From the NCBI RefSeq assembly GCF_000259275.1, contig NC_017735.1, positions 1,178,001-1,242,000 of the forward strand: a stretch of DNA of 64,000 nt. Reading direction: 5' to 3'. Below are positions 49,718-58,187 of this stretch, one piece after another. Source of the DNA: Helicobacter cetorum MIT 99-5656 (GTDB lineage: Bacteria > Campylobacterota > Campylobacteria > Campylobacterales > Helicobacteraceae). The position numbers were made by a program, and so were the translations under genes. Positions within the stretch are counted from its first letter, which is position 1; the number at the start of each line of letters is the position of its first letter. The notes under the pieces were generated by a model. The model did not search any database and was not told the origin of the DNA. It saw only the letters and a program-made list of their open reading frames with translations.

Positions 49718-49906
49718 AAAAGAAAATGATGAAATACACCCTATTAGAAACAGAATATGAAACAATAGATGTTAGAACCAACAAGCACACAAGGTTCAAT
49801 ATAGAACATAAAGTAATGAAACAAAGAAACCTAAAAACAGAATGTGAAATGAATAATGATGAAAAATAAAACCATAAAACAAAGAAACCCCCATAAGGTC
49901 AAGGTC

Positions 49907-52900
49907 ATGAAAAAAATCAAACCATTCCAATCCCTCTTCTTAGCTGGCTCTTTATTGACTTATGAAAATTTGCTCGCTGAAGACAATGGCTGGTATATGT
50001 CTGTAGGCTATCAAATTGGTGGCACTAAGCAACTTATCAACAACAAGCAGCTTTTAGACAATGAAAAAACCATTGCAAGCATCACTCAAAGCGCGATTAA
50101 CATCGCAGGCCCTACCACAGGCTTAATCACGCTCAGTTCTCAAACCGTAGCAGACGCTCTAGGCTATGGAGTGAGTAATGCAGTGGGCAACCAGTTAGAA
50201 GGTGTTTCTAATATCCTAGATAAAATTGGCAGAACCAGAAAAGACTTCTATTCTAGCAGACAAATCTCTAGTATTTCCCAACAACTCGTAGGCCTAAAAG
50301 GCAGCTCTAACCCTTTAAGAGCCCACTCTGCACAAATTACAGCTAAACTCTTAGCTAACACTCAAAGCGCGTTTGAAGAAGGCATTGTTTTAAGCTCTAA
50401 TATCACTAACACCGTTAATAGCCTTAACCCTAGCGATAACACCAAAGAAGTCAAAGCCCAATTACAAAACACCGCACAATCTATGGCTAAACTCCTAGAA
50501 CAAATTGAAGGCAATATTTCTAAGACCACCACCACCACTTATGTTCAAGCTTTACTCACTAATTTAACCGCTGCAGTCAACAAGAGCAATAATGAAGCTA
50601 ACACCACAGCCTTACAAGCAGCTTTAAACACTTTTGGGGTAGGCGTTTATAAAACAGGCACTACGGCTACGCACACGGTATTAAACCCCCCTTCAGCTCC
50701 TGTTGGGCTTTTTAACCCCATGCCAAACTCTATCTTAGGGCTTACCCAAACTTCTTCTAACAACACAGCTTACTACAACGACACCCTTTTAATGAACACC
50801 TTAACAGGTAGTTTGAGTGAAAACCAGCAAAGTGGTAGTAATGGTTGCAGCCAAACTAATCAGGGTAACAACCAACAAAACTGCCAACCACAAGGTCAAA
50901 TAGGATATTTAGAACAATTCATCAAAGATTTAAACCCCCTAGCAACCTATGGTAGTAACACCACTAAAGAAGGCAAGCAAGCAACACCAAACAACCAAAA
51001 TCTAACCGCTAACCAACAACAAATCCAAACTATCGCTCAAAGGCTTCAGAGCATCGCTTTAAACACTTTAGACAATAACGCTATCAATATTACCACTTAC
51101 AATCTCAACAACCTACACAACGCTTTGAATTTCCAAGCGTATAAAAAAACGATAGCAAACTACAATAAAGTTTTAAAGAGTATTACTTGGAATGGTAGTT
51201 CAGGGTTCAATGAACCCAAAGACTTACTCAAAAACACTTCCAATAACAACCAAATTGGCACCGTTACCAACGCTCAAGGGCAGAATATCAGTGCATATGA
51301 TTGCACTACTATTGCTAATAACCAAACCGGAAATGACGCTCAAGGCCAGTTCTCATGCAAAGTGCCTAATAATGGCACTATAGGAGAAGGGCAACAACTC
51401 CAAAATAACACCACTAACCCCAGCACAAACGCCTTAATCGCCGCTTCAAAAATCACTAAAAGCCATCAAATCGGCGTGAACTCCTTCAACCTGGTGTCTC
51501 AAGTGTGGGATGTTTATAGCTCTTTAAAAACATCTGAAGAAAACTTGACAAAAAATGCCAAGATATTATGCGCACCAAAAGAAGGGGGAACCCAAGATTG
51601 TAACGGAAACACCAGTCAAAGTTCTTCAGGGGGTTTGAGTATCAGTGGGAATGGGCAATTGCAGACGATTTTAAGCACTTCTAGTATTACTAATGGCAGT
51701 AGTAATCCACCCGAAGAACAAAAACTACAGCTACAAGCAAGAGTGGGAGTCAATAGCGAAAATGCTAAAACACAGCTTTTACAAGCTTTAGGGGGTAATA
51801 GTGGGGTTGCTAATGGGAGTTCTGTAGGCAGTAATGGAGTGAGTGGGGCTAGTGGGGTTCAAGTGAATAATCTCGCAAGCAAAGGCACTACTACAACCAC
51901 TACAACCCCCCAAGCTAACACGGTAGTAGGAGCGTTAGATAATGTTCTAGCGAATGTGAATCAATTTCAAAAAAGTATTTCTGAAGCTTTTAAAAACCAA
52001 GAAAGCAATATTCAAAAATGGGCGAATGCGATTTATTTTATCAATGGCACTAATGGTAAAGGTAGTGAAAGTCAGCAACAGCAACAAGGGGGGCAACAAA
52101 ATTCACAATGTAATGGCAGTGGTAGTGGAACTAATCAAGATTTATGCATTCAGTTAAGAGCGAATTTTTACCAATTGATTAACACCATTAACCAGCAAGT
52201 GCCTACTTCAGTTCAGGCTATGGTTGACCAAAGTCCGCAACAAACACAGCAAGTAGGCCAGCAATTGAGTGTAACAACCACTAATGGCTCATGTGCGAAT
52301 GGAACTAGTAGCGGACAGAATAACAATTGGTGCCACCAGCAATGGTCAGACCCTAAGAATTATTATAGTGGGTTACAACAGGCTTTGGGGTATTCTTTAA
52401 CGAAAGAGAAAGAAGAAAGCAAAGGAAATAGCACAAGTGGGAATAACAACCAAATAACCTACAATGTTCAAAAAATAACGCTTACTAGCAATGGGTTATT
52501 ACAACAGATTATCGCACAACTTAAAAGTTTTAATGGTAGTAATGGCGAACAAGAAAGTGGCAAACAAAACAATAGCGGTAACATCGGCACAGCCTACCAA
52601 ATGTTGATAGATGCGAGCGAAGGGAAATTGGGGAATTATACCCCTAGTAGTAATCAAGACGAGAAAGGTGGGAGTGGTGGTAGTAACAATGGCTATACCC
52701 CATGCACTAGAACTCAAGGAGCGAGCATGGTTCAAAGTGAGGGTGGTAGCCATAGTAGTTGCTACACCCCTAATAAAAACACCACTCAACAAAAAAAAGC
52801 TGTAGAACTAAAACAAGAGAACCAAAACAACAACCTACAAAAAATCTACGATGACGCTAAAAAAATAGCCGACATTATCGCTAGTTCTGGGAATAACAAA

Positions 52901-54010
52901 GGCGTTGAAAACGGCTTAAAACAATTCTTTGAAGCGTTAAAGGGTGGCAACGGACAACTGAGTAATTTGTGTAGTAATGGTAGCAGTTCTGGTGGTGGCG
53001 GTGGCGGTGGTTCACAAAATGGTTGCACCGGTGGTCTTATCAATCTCTTAGGGGCTATCCCTACAAGTGGGGTGAGTGATACCAATAATTTAGTGGTTTT
53101 ACTCACAGAATTTATTAAAACCGCTGGGTTTATACAAAATCAAGCTAGTAATCAAACAGACCTTAAAACAGCTTTTAACACTATCACTCAAGCTATTTCT
53201 AAAGGGTTTCAAGCCTTACAAAACGATATTAGCCCTAATGTGATTTTAACCTTACTCCAAGAAATCACTTCTAACACAACCACTATCCAGTCTTTCTCTC
53301 AAACCTTACGCCAGCTTCTAGGGGATAACAAGTTTTTTAGTGTCCAGCAAAAATTACTAGAAGCCATGGTAAATGCAAGAAATCAGGTTCAAAACGCTTA
53401 CGCACAAGCTAGTAGTTATGGGGCTAACCCCATTTTAAGCCAGTATGTAGCGGGTAAAAGCACTCAACATGGTATGAGTAATGGTGTGGGAGCGAGTGTG
53501 GGCTATAAATACTTCTTTGGGAAGGCTAGAAATCTGGGTCTTAGGCATTATCTCTTTGTGGATTATGGCTATAGTGAAATGGGTGTGGCAAATCAAAGCG
53601 TGAAAGCCAATATCTTTGCTTATGGTTTAGGCACAGATTTTTTATGGAACTTATTTAGAAGGACTTATCATACTAAGGCGTTGAATTTTGGGTTGTTTAC
53701 TGGGATTCAACTAGGTGGCACAACATGGCTTAGTTCTCTTAGACAACAGATCATTGATAACTGGGGGGATGCTAACAACATTCATCTAGCGAATTTTCAA
53801 GTGGCGTTGAATTTTGGGGTGCGGACAAATTTTGCAGAGTTTAAGCGTTTTTCTAAGAATTTTCATAATCAAGGGATTTTAAGTCAAAAGAGCGTAGAAT
53901 TTGGGATTAAAGTGCCTTTTATTGACCAAGTGTATTTAAAGAGTGCTGGGGCTGATGTGAACTATAGAAGGCTTTATACTTTTTATATCAATTATATTAC
54001 GGCGTTTTAA
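49907..54010 (+). CDS. hopL: Very large Hop-family outer membrane protein, HopL-like
   Basis: A 1367-residue Hop protein. The signal peptide ends ENLLA/ED, then NGWYMSVGYQIGG, the Hop start. The C-terminal barrel runs from about VGYKYFFGKARNLG to YINYITAF. The long exposed middle is rich in Asn, Gln, Ser, Thr and Gly, with several NGSS and SGG runs, a seven-Gly tract (SSGGGGGGGSQ) and spaced Cys pairs. The start at 49907 (MKKIKPFQSL) is chosen because AAGGTCAAGGTC precedes it; an in-frame ATG at 49856 adds 17 basic residues and has no clear ribosome site. It resembles HopL by size and by following hopI. Confidence 0.8.
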   Translation: MKKIKPFQSLFLAGSLLTYENLLAEDNGWYMSVGYQIGGTKQLINNKQLLDNEKTIASITQSAINIAGPTTGLITLSSQTVADALGYGVSNAVGNQLEGVSNILDKIGRTRKDFYSSRQISSISQQLVGLKGSSNPLRAHSAQITAKLLANTQSAFEEGIVLSSNITNTVNSLNPSDNTKEVKAQLQNTAQSMAKLLEQIEGNISKTTTTTYVQALLTNLTAAVNKSNNEANTTALQAALNTFGVGVYKTGTTATHTVLNPPSAPVGLFNPMPNSILGLTQTSSNNTAYYNDTLLMNTLTGSLSENQQSGSNGCSQTNQGNNQQNCQPQGQIGYLEQFIKDLNPLATYGSNTTKEGKQATPNNQNLTANQQQIQTIAQRLQSIALNTLDNNAINITTYNLNNLHNALNFQAYKKTIANYNKVLKSITWNGSSGFNEPKDLLKNTSNNNQIGTVTNAQGQNISAYDCTTIANNQTGNDAQGQFSCKVPNNGTIGEGQQLQNNTTNPSTNALIAASKITKSHQIGVNSFNLVSQVWDVYSSLKTSEENLTKNAKILCAPKEGGTQDCNGNTSQSSSGGLSISGNGQLQTILSTSSITNGSSNPPEEQKLQLQARVGVNSENAKTQLLQALGGNSGVANGSSVGSNGVSGASGVQVNNLASKGTTTTTTTPQANTVVGALDNVLANVNQFQKSISEAFKNQESNIQKWANAIYFINGTNGKGSESQQQQQGGQQNSQCNGSGSGTNQDLCIQLRANFYQLINTINQQVPTSVQAMVDQSPQQTQQVGQQLSVTTTNGSCANGTSSGQNNNWCHQQWSDPKNYYSGLQQALGYSLTKEKEESKGNSTSGNNNQITYNVQKITLTSNGLLQQIIAQLKSFNGSNGEQESGKQNNSGNIGTAYQMLIDASEGKLGNYTPSSNQDEKGGSGGSNNGYTPCTRTQGASMVQSEGGSHSSCYTPNKNTTQQKKAVELKQENQNNNLQKIYDDAKKIADIIASSGNNKGVENGLKQFFEALKGGNGQLSNLCSNGSSSGGGGGGGSQNGCTGGLINLLGAIPTSGVSDTNNLVVLLTEFIKTAGFIQNQASNQTDLKTAFNTITQAISKGFQALQNDISPNVILTLLQEITSNTTTIQSFSQTLRQLLGDNKFFSVQQKLLEAMVNARNQVQNAYAQASSYGANPILSQYVAGKSTQHGMSNGVGASVGYKYFFGKARNLGLRHYLFVDYGYSEMGVANQSVKANIFAYGLGTDFLWNLFRRTYHTKALNFGLFTGIQLGGTTWLSSLRQQIIDNWGDANNIHLANFQVALNFGVRTNFAEFKRFSKNFHNQGILSQKSVEFGIKVPFIDQVYLKSAGADVNYRRLYTFYINYITAF

Positions 54011-54040
54011 TCCTTTTAAACAGGATTTACATTTTAGTGT

Positions 54041-54046
54041 TATGAT
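54041..54046 (+). promoter_or_regulatory. Extended -10 abutting the 68-residue membrane protein gene
   Basis: The sequence agTGtTATGATgttttcATG is a TGn-extended -10 whose end is six bases from the ATG at 54053. No Shine-Dalgarno lies between, so the transcript would be leaderless. Confidence 0.45.
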
Positions 54047-54052
54047 GTTTTC

Positions 54053-54259
54053 ATGGGATTAAGACTATTTGATTATAATAAAACAGAAAGCGAGAACAAA
54101 GAAATGGAAGCTTTAAAAGACAGACCTGAATTAGCTAGGGAACTTATGCAAAATAGACGAGATATTAACAGAGACAAATGGAATAGGATAATGATAGGTT
54201 TTATCGTTGCAGTTGTGGGAGCTGTGGCTGTAGCGTATGCTTACATTCTAACGCACTAA
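54053..54259 (+). CDS. Small single-pass membrane protein
   Basis: 68 residues, not recognised. A charged N-terminal half (MGLRLFDYNKTESENKEMEALKDRPE... rich in Glu, Arg, Asn) is followed by a C-terminal membrane segment (IMIGFIVAVVGAVAVAYAYIL). The layout is that of a tail-anchored or C-in membrane protein, possibly a regulator or assembly factor. It stands alone between hopL and a repeat-rich region, with its own promoter-like element. No Shine-Dalgarno is seen. It could be a remnant of mobile DNA, but codon use looks like its neighbours. Confidence 0.6.
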   Translation: MGLRLFDYNKTESENKEMEALKDRPELARELMQNRRDINRDKWNRIMIGFIVAVVGAVAVAYAYILTH

Positions 54260-54342
54260 GGAACTCACCCTTTTTAAAAGAGTTAAAAGAGTGTTTTACT
54301 TGTAATTTGGCTCTCTTGGGAGCTATAACCCCTAGTTTTTCT

Positions 54343-54480
54343 TGTGCTAATTTTTTTTAAAAAAGCGTTGTTGCTTGTCGTTTTAATAAGATTTTTTTCT
54401 GTGCTAATTTTTTTTAAAAAGCGTTGTTGCTTGTCGTTTTAATAAGATTTTTTCTGTGCTAATTTTTTTTAAAAAAGTAG
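54343..54480. repeat. Tandem 55-57 bp direct repeats
   Basis: Units begin TGTGCTAA at 54343, 54400 and 54455 (periods 57 and 55). Each has TGTGCTAA, T8, A5-6, then GCGTTGTTGCTTGTCG, TTTTAATAAG and a T6-7 run. The third copy stops after the A-run. Units differ only in homopolymer lengths. The core contains AAGC-GTTGTT-GCTT, a small hairpin that is followed by a T-run when read on the minus strand. It is not related to any coding repeat nearby. Confidence 0.85.
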
Positions 54481-54488
54481 GGTTTTTG

Positions 54489-54513
54489 GGCTTAGCCCCC
54501 CATAAGCCTTTTT
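54489..54513 (+). terminator. Intrinsic terminator downstream of hopL and the small membrane gene
   Basis: Arms GGCTTA (54489-54494) and TAAGCC (54503-54508), loop GCCCCCCA, then T5. It is a standard rho-independent terminator on the plus strand; the minus strand lacks a T-run, so it is one-directional. Confidence 0.7.
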
Positions 54514-54638
54514 ATACTCAGTTAAACACACAAGCCCCTATATAAATTTTATTTTTGTGTTTTTTAGATTGCTTGAAAATATTTGCAAAGATGAGCCGTT
54601 TTGTTAAAACTTGTAGCCCTTCAACCCTAAGCTATAAC

Positions 54639-55085
54639 TTAGAATTGAAAAGTGCGTTTGCCTAAATTAGTGGTAACTTCTATCCATAAAGGCTGGTTTT
54701 CGCATAGGATTTCATAGGCTACGCTTTGATTTCTGACTAAAGAAACATTTTTGGGCGTAGGGTAAAGCGAGCAAGAACGGCCTTGATTAATATCAATTTT
54801 TAAGATAATCACACTCTCTATTACAGCACTCACCTTTAAATAATATGATTCTCTAGCCCCTTGCCATTCTAAGTAGGGCGTGCTTTGGGGGACTATCTCT
54901 AGGGTAACCAAAGGATTTTGAGCCATTTTTAAACGGGTTTTTCGCTCTTGTTCATCTAATGCCTGTTGTTTTGTAATGCCCCTATCAATCAAATCAAACA
55001 GATTTGAAGAAGCGTCCTTGTCTCTTGCCATAAGGCTTGCTAGACACAGCAAAAGGGATAAAAGAAGTTTTATTGTGTGGTTCAT
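54639..55085 (-). CDS. Conserved periplasmic protein following motB
   Basis: 148 residues, function unknown. The N-terminal signal peptide (LLLSLLLCLASLMA) ends before RDKDASS. The mature protein is beta-rich with one Cys pair (CSLYPTPKN...ILCENQPLW). The start overlaps motB by 4 bp, so it belongs to the motA-motB transcript and may assist the stator or sheath, although this is only context. The same gene order is recalled from H. pylori. Confidence 0.7.
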   Translation of the reverse strand: MNHTIKLLLSLLLCLASLMARDKDASSNLFDLIDRGITKQQALDEQERKTRLKMAQNPLVTLEIVPQSTPYLEWQGARESYYLKVSAVIESVIILKIDINQGRSCSLYPTPKNVSLVRNQSVAYEILCENQPLWIEVTTNLGKRTFQF

Positions 55086-55849
55086 TTGGAAGGACTGAAT
55101 TGCTGGTCTAAAATAGAATGGATTTTACTCAAATCATTCGCATCAGTAGAAAAAAAGATTTCAACACGATTATTCTTCATTCTGTTTTCTACAGAATCAT
55201 TAGGGGCGATAGGATTTGTAGAGCCATAAGAAGAAAAGGATAGTTGTTTGGGGCTTACTCCATATTGTATAAGAACTTTCATCACTCTATAGGCACGATT
55301 TGCAGCTAATTCGTAATGGTTCTTAAAGCGAGAGTGTGCTTGTAAGGGGGTATCATCAGTGAAACCTTTCACATTGATATGCACTCTTTTAGGAAGCTTT
55401 TGAATGATTTTAGCGATGCGTTCAATATAGAGCATCATATCTTGATTAATGGCATCTGAATTTGCATCTTTAAAAAGCAAATTAGAAGGGAGCTTCAAAA
55501 CAGAGCCTTGGTCAATTTGCTCTAAAACACTTCCTTCGCCCTTGCGAGTGATAGTGATTTTAGTTTCAGTATTCTGTGAAGAAGGTCTGGATCTTTCATT
55601 TACGGTTTGGTCTTGTTCTTGTCCAGAATCAGGTGGGATCAATAAAACCGGTTGCATAGTCTCTGGCTTTGGAGCGTAATTAAAAATCTTAATAAATTCC
55701 GTTTTGAGAGCTTCTATTTTAGATTTATTGACCGCTGAAATCGCATAAAGAGCGATAAAAAGTGCGAGCAATAAAGACAAAAAGTCCGCATAAGGAACCG
55801 CCCATTTTTCGCCGGCGGGGCATTCGGTGGGTTTGTTTTTCTTAGCCAT
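55082..55849 (-). CDS. motB: Flagellar stator protein MotB
   Basis: Forms the proton-driven stator with MotA and anchors it to peptidoglycan. 255 residues. The single N-terminal membrane segment follows VPYADFLSLL, where Asp22 is the proton-binding residue. A variable linker is followed by an OmpA-like peptidoglycan-binding domain (HINVKGFTDDTPL, HYELAANRAYRVMK, ENRMKNNRVEIFF). It starts 2 bp after motA ends. Length and Asp placement match H. pylori MotB. Confidence 0.95.
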   Translation of the reverse strand: MAKKNKPTECPAGEKWAVPYADFLSLLLALFIALYAISAVNKSKIEALKTEFIKIFNYAPKPETMQPVLLIPPDSGQEQDQTVNERSRPSSQNTETKITITRKGEGSVLEQIDQGSVLKLPSNLLFKDANSDAINQDMMLYIERIAKIIQKLPKRVHINVKGFTDDTPLQAHSRFKNHYELAANRAYRVMKVLIQYGVSPKQLSFSSYGSTNPIAPNDSVENRMKNNRVEIFFSTDANDLSKIHSILDQQFSPSK

Positions 55850-55851
55850 TT

Positions 55852-56625
55852 TTAGCCTTCAAATTGAGACTTTTTAGGCTCGCCAGGAGCGATGTAATTT
55901 AAAAGCTTGTTTTCTAAATCTCTTGGATTTTCTCCATTAGCAATGCCTAAAATTCCTTCTAAAAGAACGGTTTTTTCTTTGATAATATCCTTAGACTTAG
56001 CTTTAAGTTTATGCCCAAAAGGACCAAAAATCGCATAAGAACACATAATTCCGGTAACGGTTGCGGTAAACGCCCCTGCGATTCCTGCCGCCATTTCTGC
56101 TGGATTGTCTAGTTTTTGAAGAGCGAGCATTAGCCCCATAACCGCACCTACCAAGCCCATAGTAGGGGCTGTCTCACCGGCGGTCTCCCAGTAATGGGCG
56201 GCTCCGTGGTAATACTCTTCCATTTCTTCAATGCTAATTTCTAAGCTTTCTTTAACGGATTTCAAATCTTTACCATCTATTATCATAGACAAACCATTAC
56301 GAGTAAAATCATCTTCAATTTGAGCGACCCGCCCCTCTAGGCTCAACACCCCATCTTTTCTAGCTAGAGTGGCTAATTCTATTAAGTTTTTAATGGTTTC
56401 ATTCAAATTGATTTTAGGGTTTAAAAAAACAATCTTAATCTCTTTGTAAGCGGCTTTTACATAGCGTGCATGCGTGCCTGTCATAGCTGCAAATAACGAA
56501 GTAGGAATAATGATAATACAAGAGCTTAAGTGAATGATATGCAACGGATTGCCATCTTCTAAAATATCGCCTAACGAAATGGAAGCAACCGCTAGCACTA
56601 AGCCTAATATAGTTGATAAATCCAA
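55852..56625 (-). CDS. motA: Flagellar stator protein MotA
   Basis: A 257-residue inner-membrane protein with four membrane segments. The large cytoplasmic loop holds the charged residues that touch FliG. The conserved PTMGLVGAVMGLMLAL and GIAGAFTATVTGIM segments line the proton path. It is encoded 15 bp after thiF and directly before motB. The stator powers motility needed for gastric colonisation. Confidence 0.95.
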   Translation of the reverse strand: MDLSTILGLVLAVASISLGDILEDGNPLHIIHLSSCIIIIPTSLFAAMTGTHARYVKAAYKEIKIVFLNPKINLNETIKNLIELATLARKDGVLSLEGRVAQIEDDFTRNGLSMIIDGKDLKSVKESLEISIEEMEEYYHGAAHYWETAGETAPTMGLVGAVMGLMLALQKLDNPAEMAAGIAGAFTATVTGIMCSYAIFGPFGHKLKAKSKDIIKEKTVLLEGILGIANGENPRDLENKLLNYIAPGEPKKSQFEG

Positions 56626-56640
56626 ATTTTACCCCTTTAT

Positions 56641-57414
56641 CTAAATTTCATAATCTTGTAAATGCGTGATTTTATGTGTGCCGCAAACCCTACATTCAGG
56701 GTTTTTCATCACTTGAACTTTTTTAAAATCCATCGTTTTAATATCCGCTGTAAGCAAGGTGTTTGTGAGTAAAGTCTTTATGCCTAAGAAATATTTAATG
56801 GCTTCACTGGCTTGAATACACCCTAAAACTCCAGGTAAGACCCCAAAAAGCCCCGCCTTAAAGATAGGGTTTAATTCCTTTTTAGGGGGTCTATCAAATA
56901 CACATGCTAAGCATGCACTACTAGGTAAAACGCTCATGCTCTGCCCCCTGTATTTTAAAACACCCGCATGCGAGTAGGGCTTATGAGCTAATACACAAGC
57001 ATCATTAATCAAAAATTTAGCGTTAAAATTGTCTGTAGCGTCTATGATAAAATCATAAGGCTCTATGAGAGAAAGAGCATTACTCGCATTAAAACGCTCT
57101 TCAAAAGTTTCTGTTTTCACATCAGCGTTGAGTGTGTTTAAGCGAGCTTTTGCACTAGAGACTTTGGATTGATTCAAAAAATCTTGCGAATGAATGATTT
57201 GGCGTTGCAAATTACTTAAATCCACTTTGTCAAAATCCACAATACCTATTCGCCCTATACCAGTGGCACACAAATACATTAAAACCACTGAACCAAGCCC
57301 CCCAGCTCCAATGACTAGAACGCTAGATTCTAAAAGCTTCAATTGACCTTCTTCGCCCACATCTTCTAACATGATATGGCGTAGGTAACGCTCTTTTTGT
57401 GGCTGGCTTAACAT
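56641..57414 (-). CDS. thiF: ThiF/MoeB-family sulfur-carrier adenylyltransferase
   Basis: An E1-like enzyme of 257 residues that adenylylates the C-terminal Gly of ThiS or MoaD. It has the N-terminal RYLRHI start and the ATP motif VIGAGGLGSVVLMYL, with NLQRQI containing the Arg finger. The Asp of VDFDKVDLSN, the DATDNFNAK block and two zinc Cys pairs (CLAC and CRVC) follow. The RYLRHIML start and zinc site are typical of MoeB, so it may activate MoaD (21905) for molybdenum cofactor; H. pylori genomes name it thiF. It sits before motA without functional link. Confidence 0.88.
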   Translation of the reverse strand: MLSQPQKERYLRHIMLEDVGEEGQLKLLESSVLVIGAGGLGSVVLMYLCATGIGRIGIVDFDKVDLSNLQRQIIHSQDFLNQSKVSSAKARLNTLNADVKTETFEERFNASNALSLIEPYDFIIDATDNFNAKFLINDACVLAHKPYSHAGVLKYRGQSMSVLPSSACLACVFDRPPKKELNPIFKAGLFGVLPGVLGCIQASEAIKYFLGIKTLLTNTLLTADIKTMDFKKVQVMKNPECRVCGTHKITHLQDYEI

Positions 57415-57417
57415 TTT

Positions 57418-58035
57418 CTAAGCTATCCTTGAAATCCAAACTTTAGAATGCTCTCTCTCAGCAAAAAAGCTTGTTTTATCTCCATGACCTGGATAAATAT
57501 CTAAGTCTTTAGGAAAATCTAAACTTTGAAATCTTAGCAAGGACTCTTTCATGTCTTTTGCATTAGAATAAGGGAAATCATAACGCCCAATGCTACGATA
57601 AAAAATAAAATCTCCGCTAAAAATCACCCCTTCTATTTCTATGATAGAACAACCTGGTGTGTGTCCGGGAAAATGCCAATACTTAATAATAGTATTTTCT
57701 ATCTCTAAAGTCGTGCAACCTTTATTGCAAGGCACGCTAAAAGTGGGGCTAAAAGCTGGCATGCCTAAATTAAAAATATCATTTTCTAGCATAAACACAT
57801 CATCTTTGGGGGCATAAATCGGAGTGTTTTTAAGGATTTTTGACAAATTAGCACTATCCCAAACATGGTCATAATGCCCATGCGTGATTAAAATCGCTGT
57901 AGGGTTTGTGGTATTTTCTAACACCCACTCGCTACTAGAAAATCCGGGGTCTATGATAAAATCCTTACCATTACTCAGCTTAACAATATAAGCGTTCTCT
58001 TCCACCGCCCCACAAGCTCGTTTTAAAATTTTCAA
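57418..58035 (-). CDS. Metallo-beta-lactamase-fold hydrolase (glyoxalase II-like)
   Basis: A 205-residue cytosolic hydrolase with metal motif HGHYDHVWD, later metal ligands HFPGHTPG and FSGDFIF, and C-terminal PGHGDKT. The size and motifs fit the YcbL/GloB-like thioesterase group. It begins thiF-motA-motB by closeness (3 bp gap to thiF). The substrate is unknown; hydroxyacylglutathione is unlikely because gastric Helicobacter lack glutathione as far as I know. Confidence 0.85.
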   Translation of the reverse strand: MKILKRACGAVEENAYIVKLSNGKDFIIDPGFSSSEWVLENTTNPTAILITHGHYDHVWDSANLSKILKNTPIYAPKDDVFMLENDIFNLGMPAFSPTFSVPCNKGCTTLEIENTIIKYWHFPGHTPGCSIIEIEGVIFSGDFIFYRSIGRYDFPYSNAKDMKESLLRFQSLDFPKDLDIYPGHGDKTSFFAEREHSKVWISRIA

Positions 58036-58187
58036 CTCTTAAACCACTCTCTTTCAATGTCAAACTAGCTTCAAAAATAAAGCCATAATTACTTAGTATG
58101 ATAGCACAAAAATAAAGTAATTTTTGTAGAATGTACTAGGTAGTTTGGTTCTAGCCCAAACTTATTTTTGAGTCTTAAAGGAAAAAA

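Larger units (their letters stand above)
54260..54638. other. Intergenic region of 379 bp with repeats and terminator
   Basis: No gene seen. From left to right it holds a weak hairpin GGCTC/GAGCT near 54309-54325, two full and one partial copy of a 55-57 bp direct repeat (54343-54480), a good intrinsic terminator (54489-54513), and an A/T-rich stretch before the stop of the 148-residue gene at 54639. It separates plus-strand hop genes from the minus-strand motility locus. Confidence 0.7.

Noticed and set aside
49726-49869. 47-codon frame between hopI and hopL as a gene
   Set aside because: No good Shine-Dalgarno, no domain, and it overlaps the possible early start of hopL; kept only as a low-interest observation.
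52499-53106. Antisense frames within hopL
   Set aside because: Shadows of Gly/Asn/Thr repeats in hopL, rich in Thr and Pro with no start signal.
54343-54480. CRISPR array
   Set aside because: The units are directly tandem without distinct spacers, and no cas genes are nearby.
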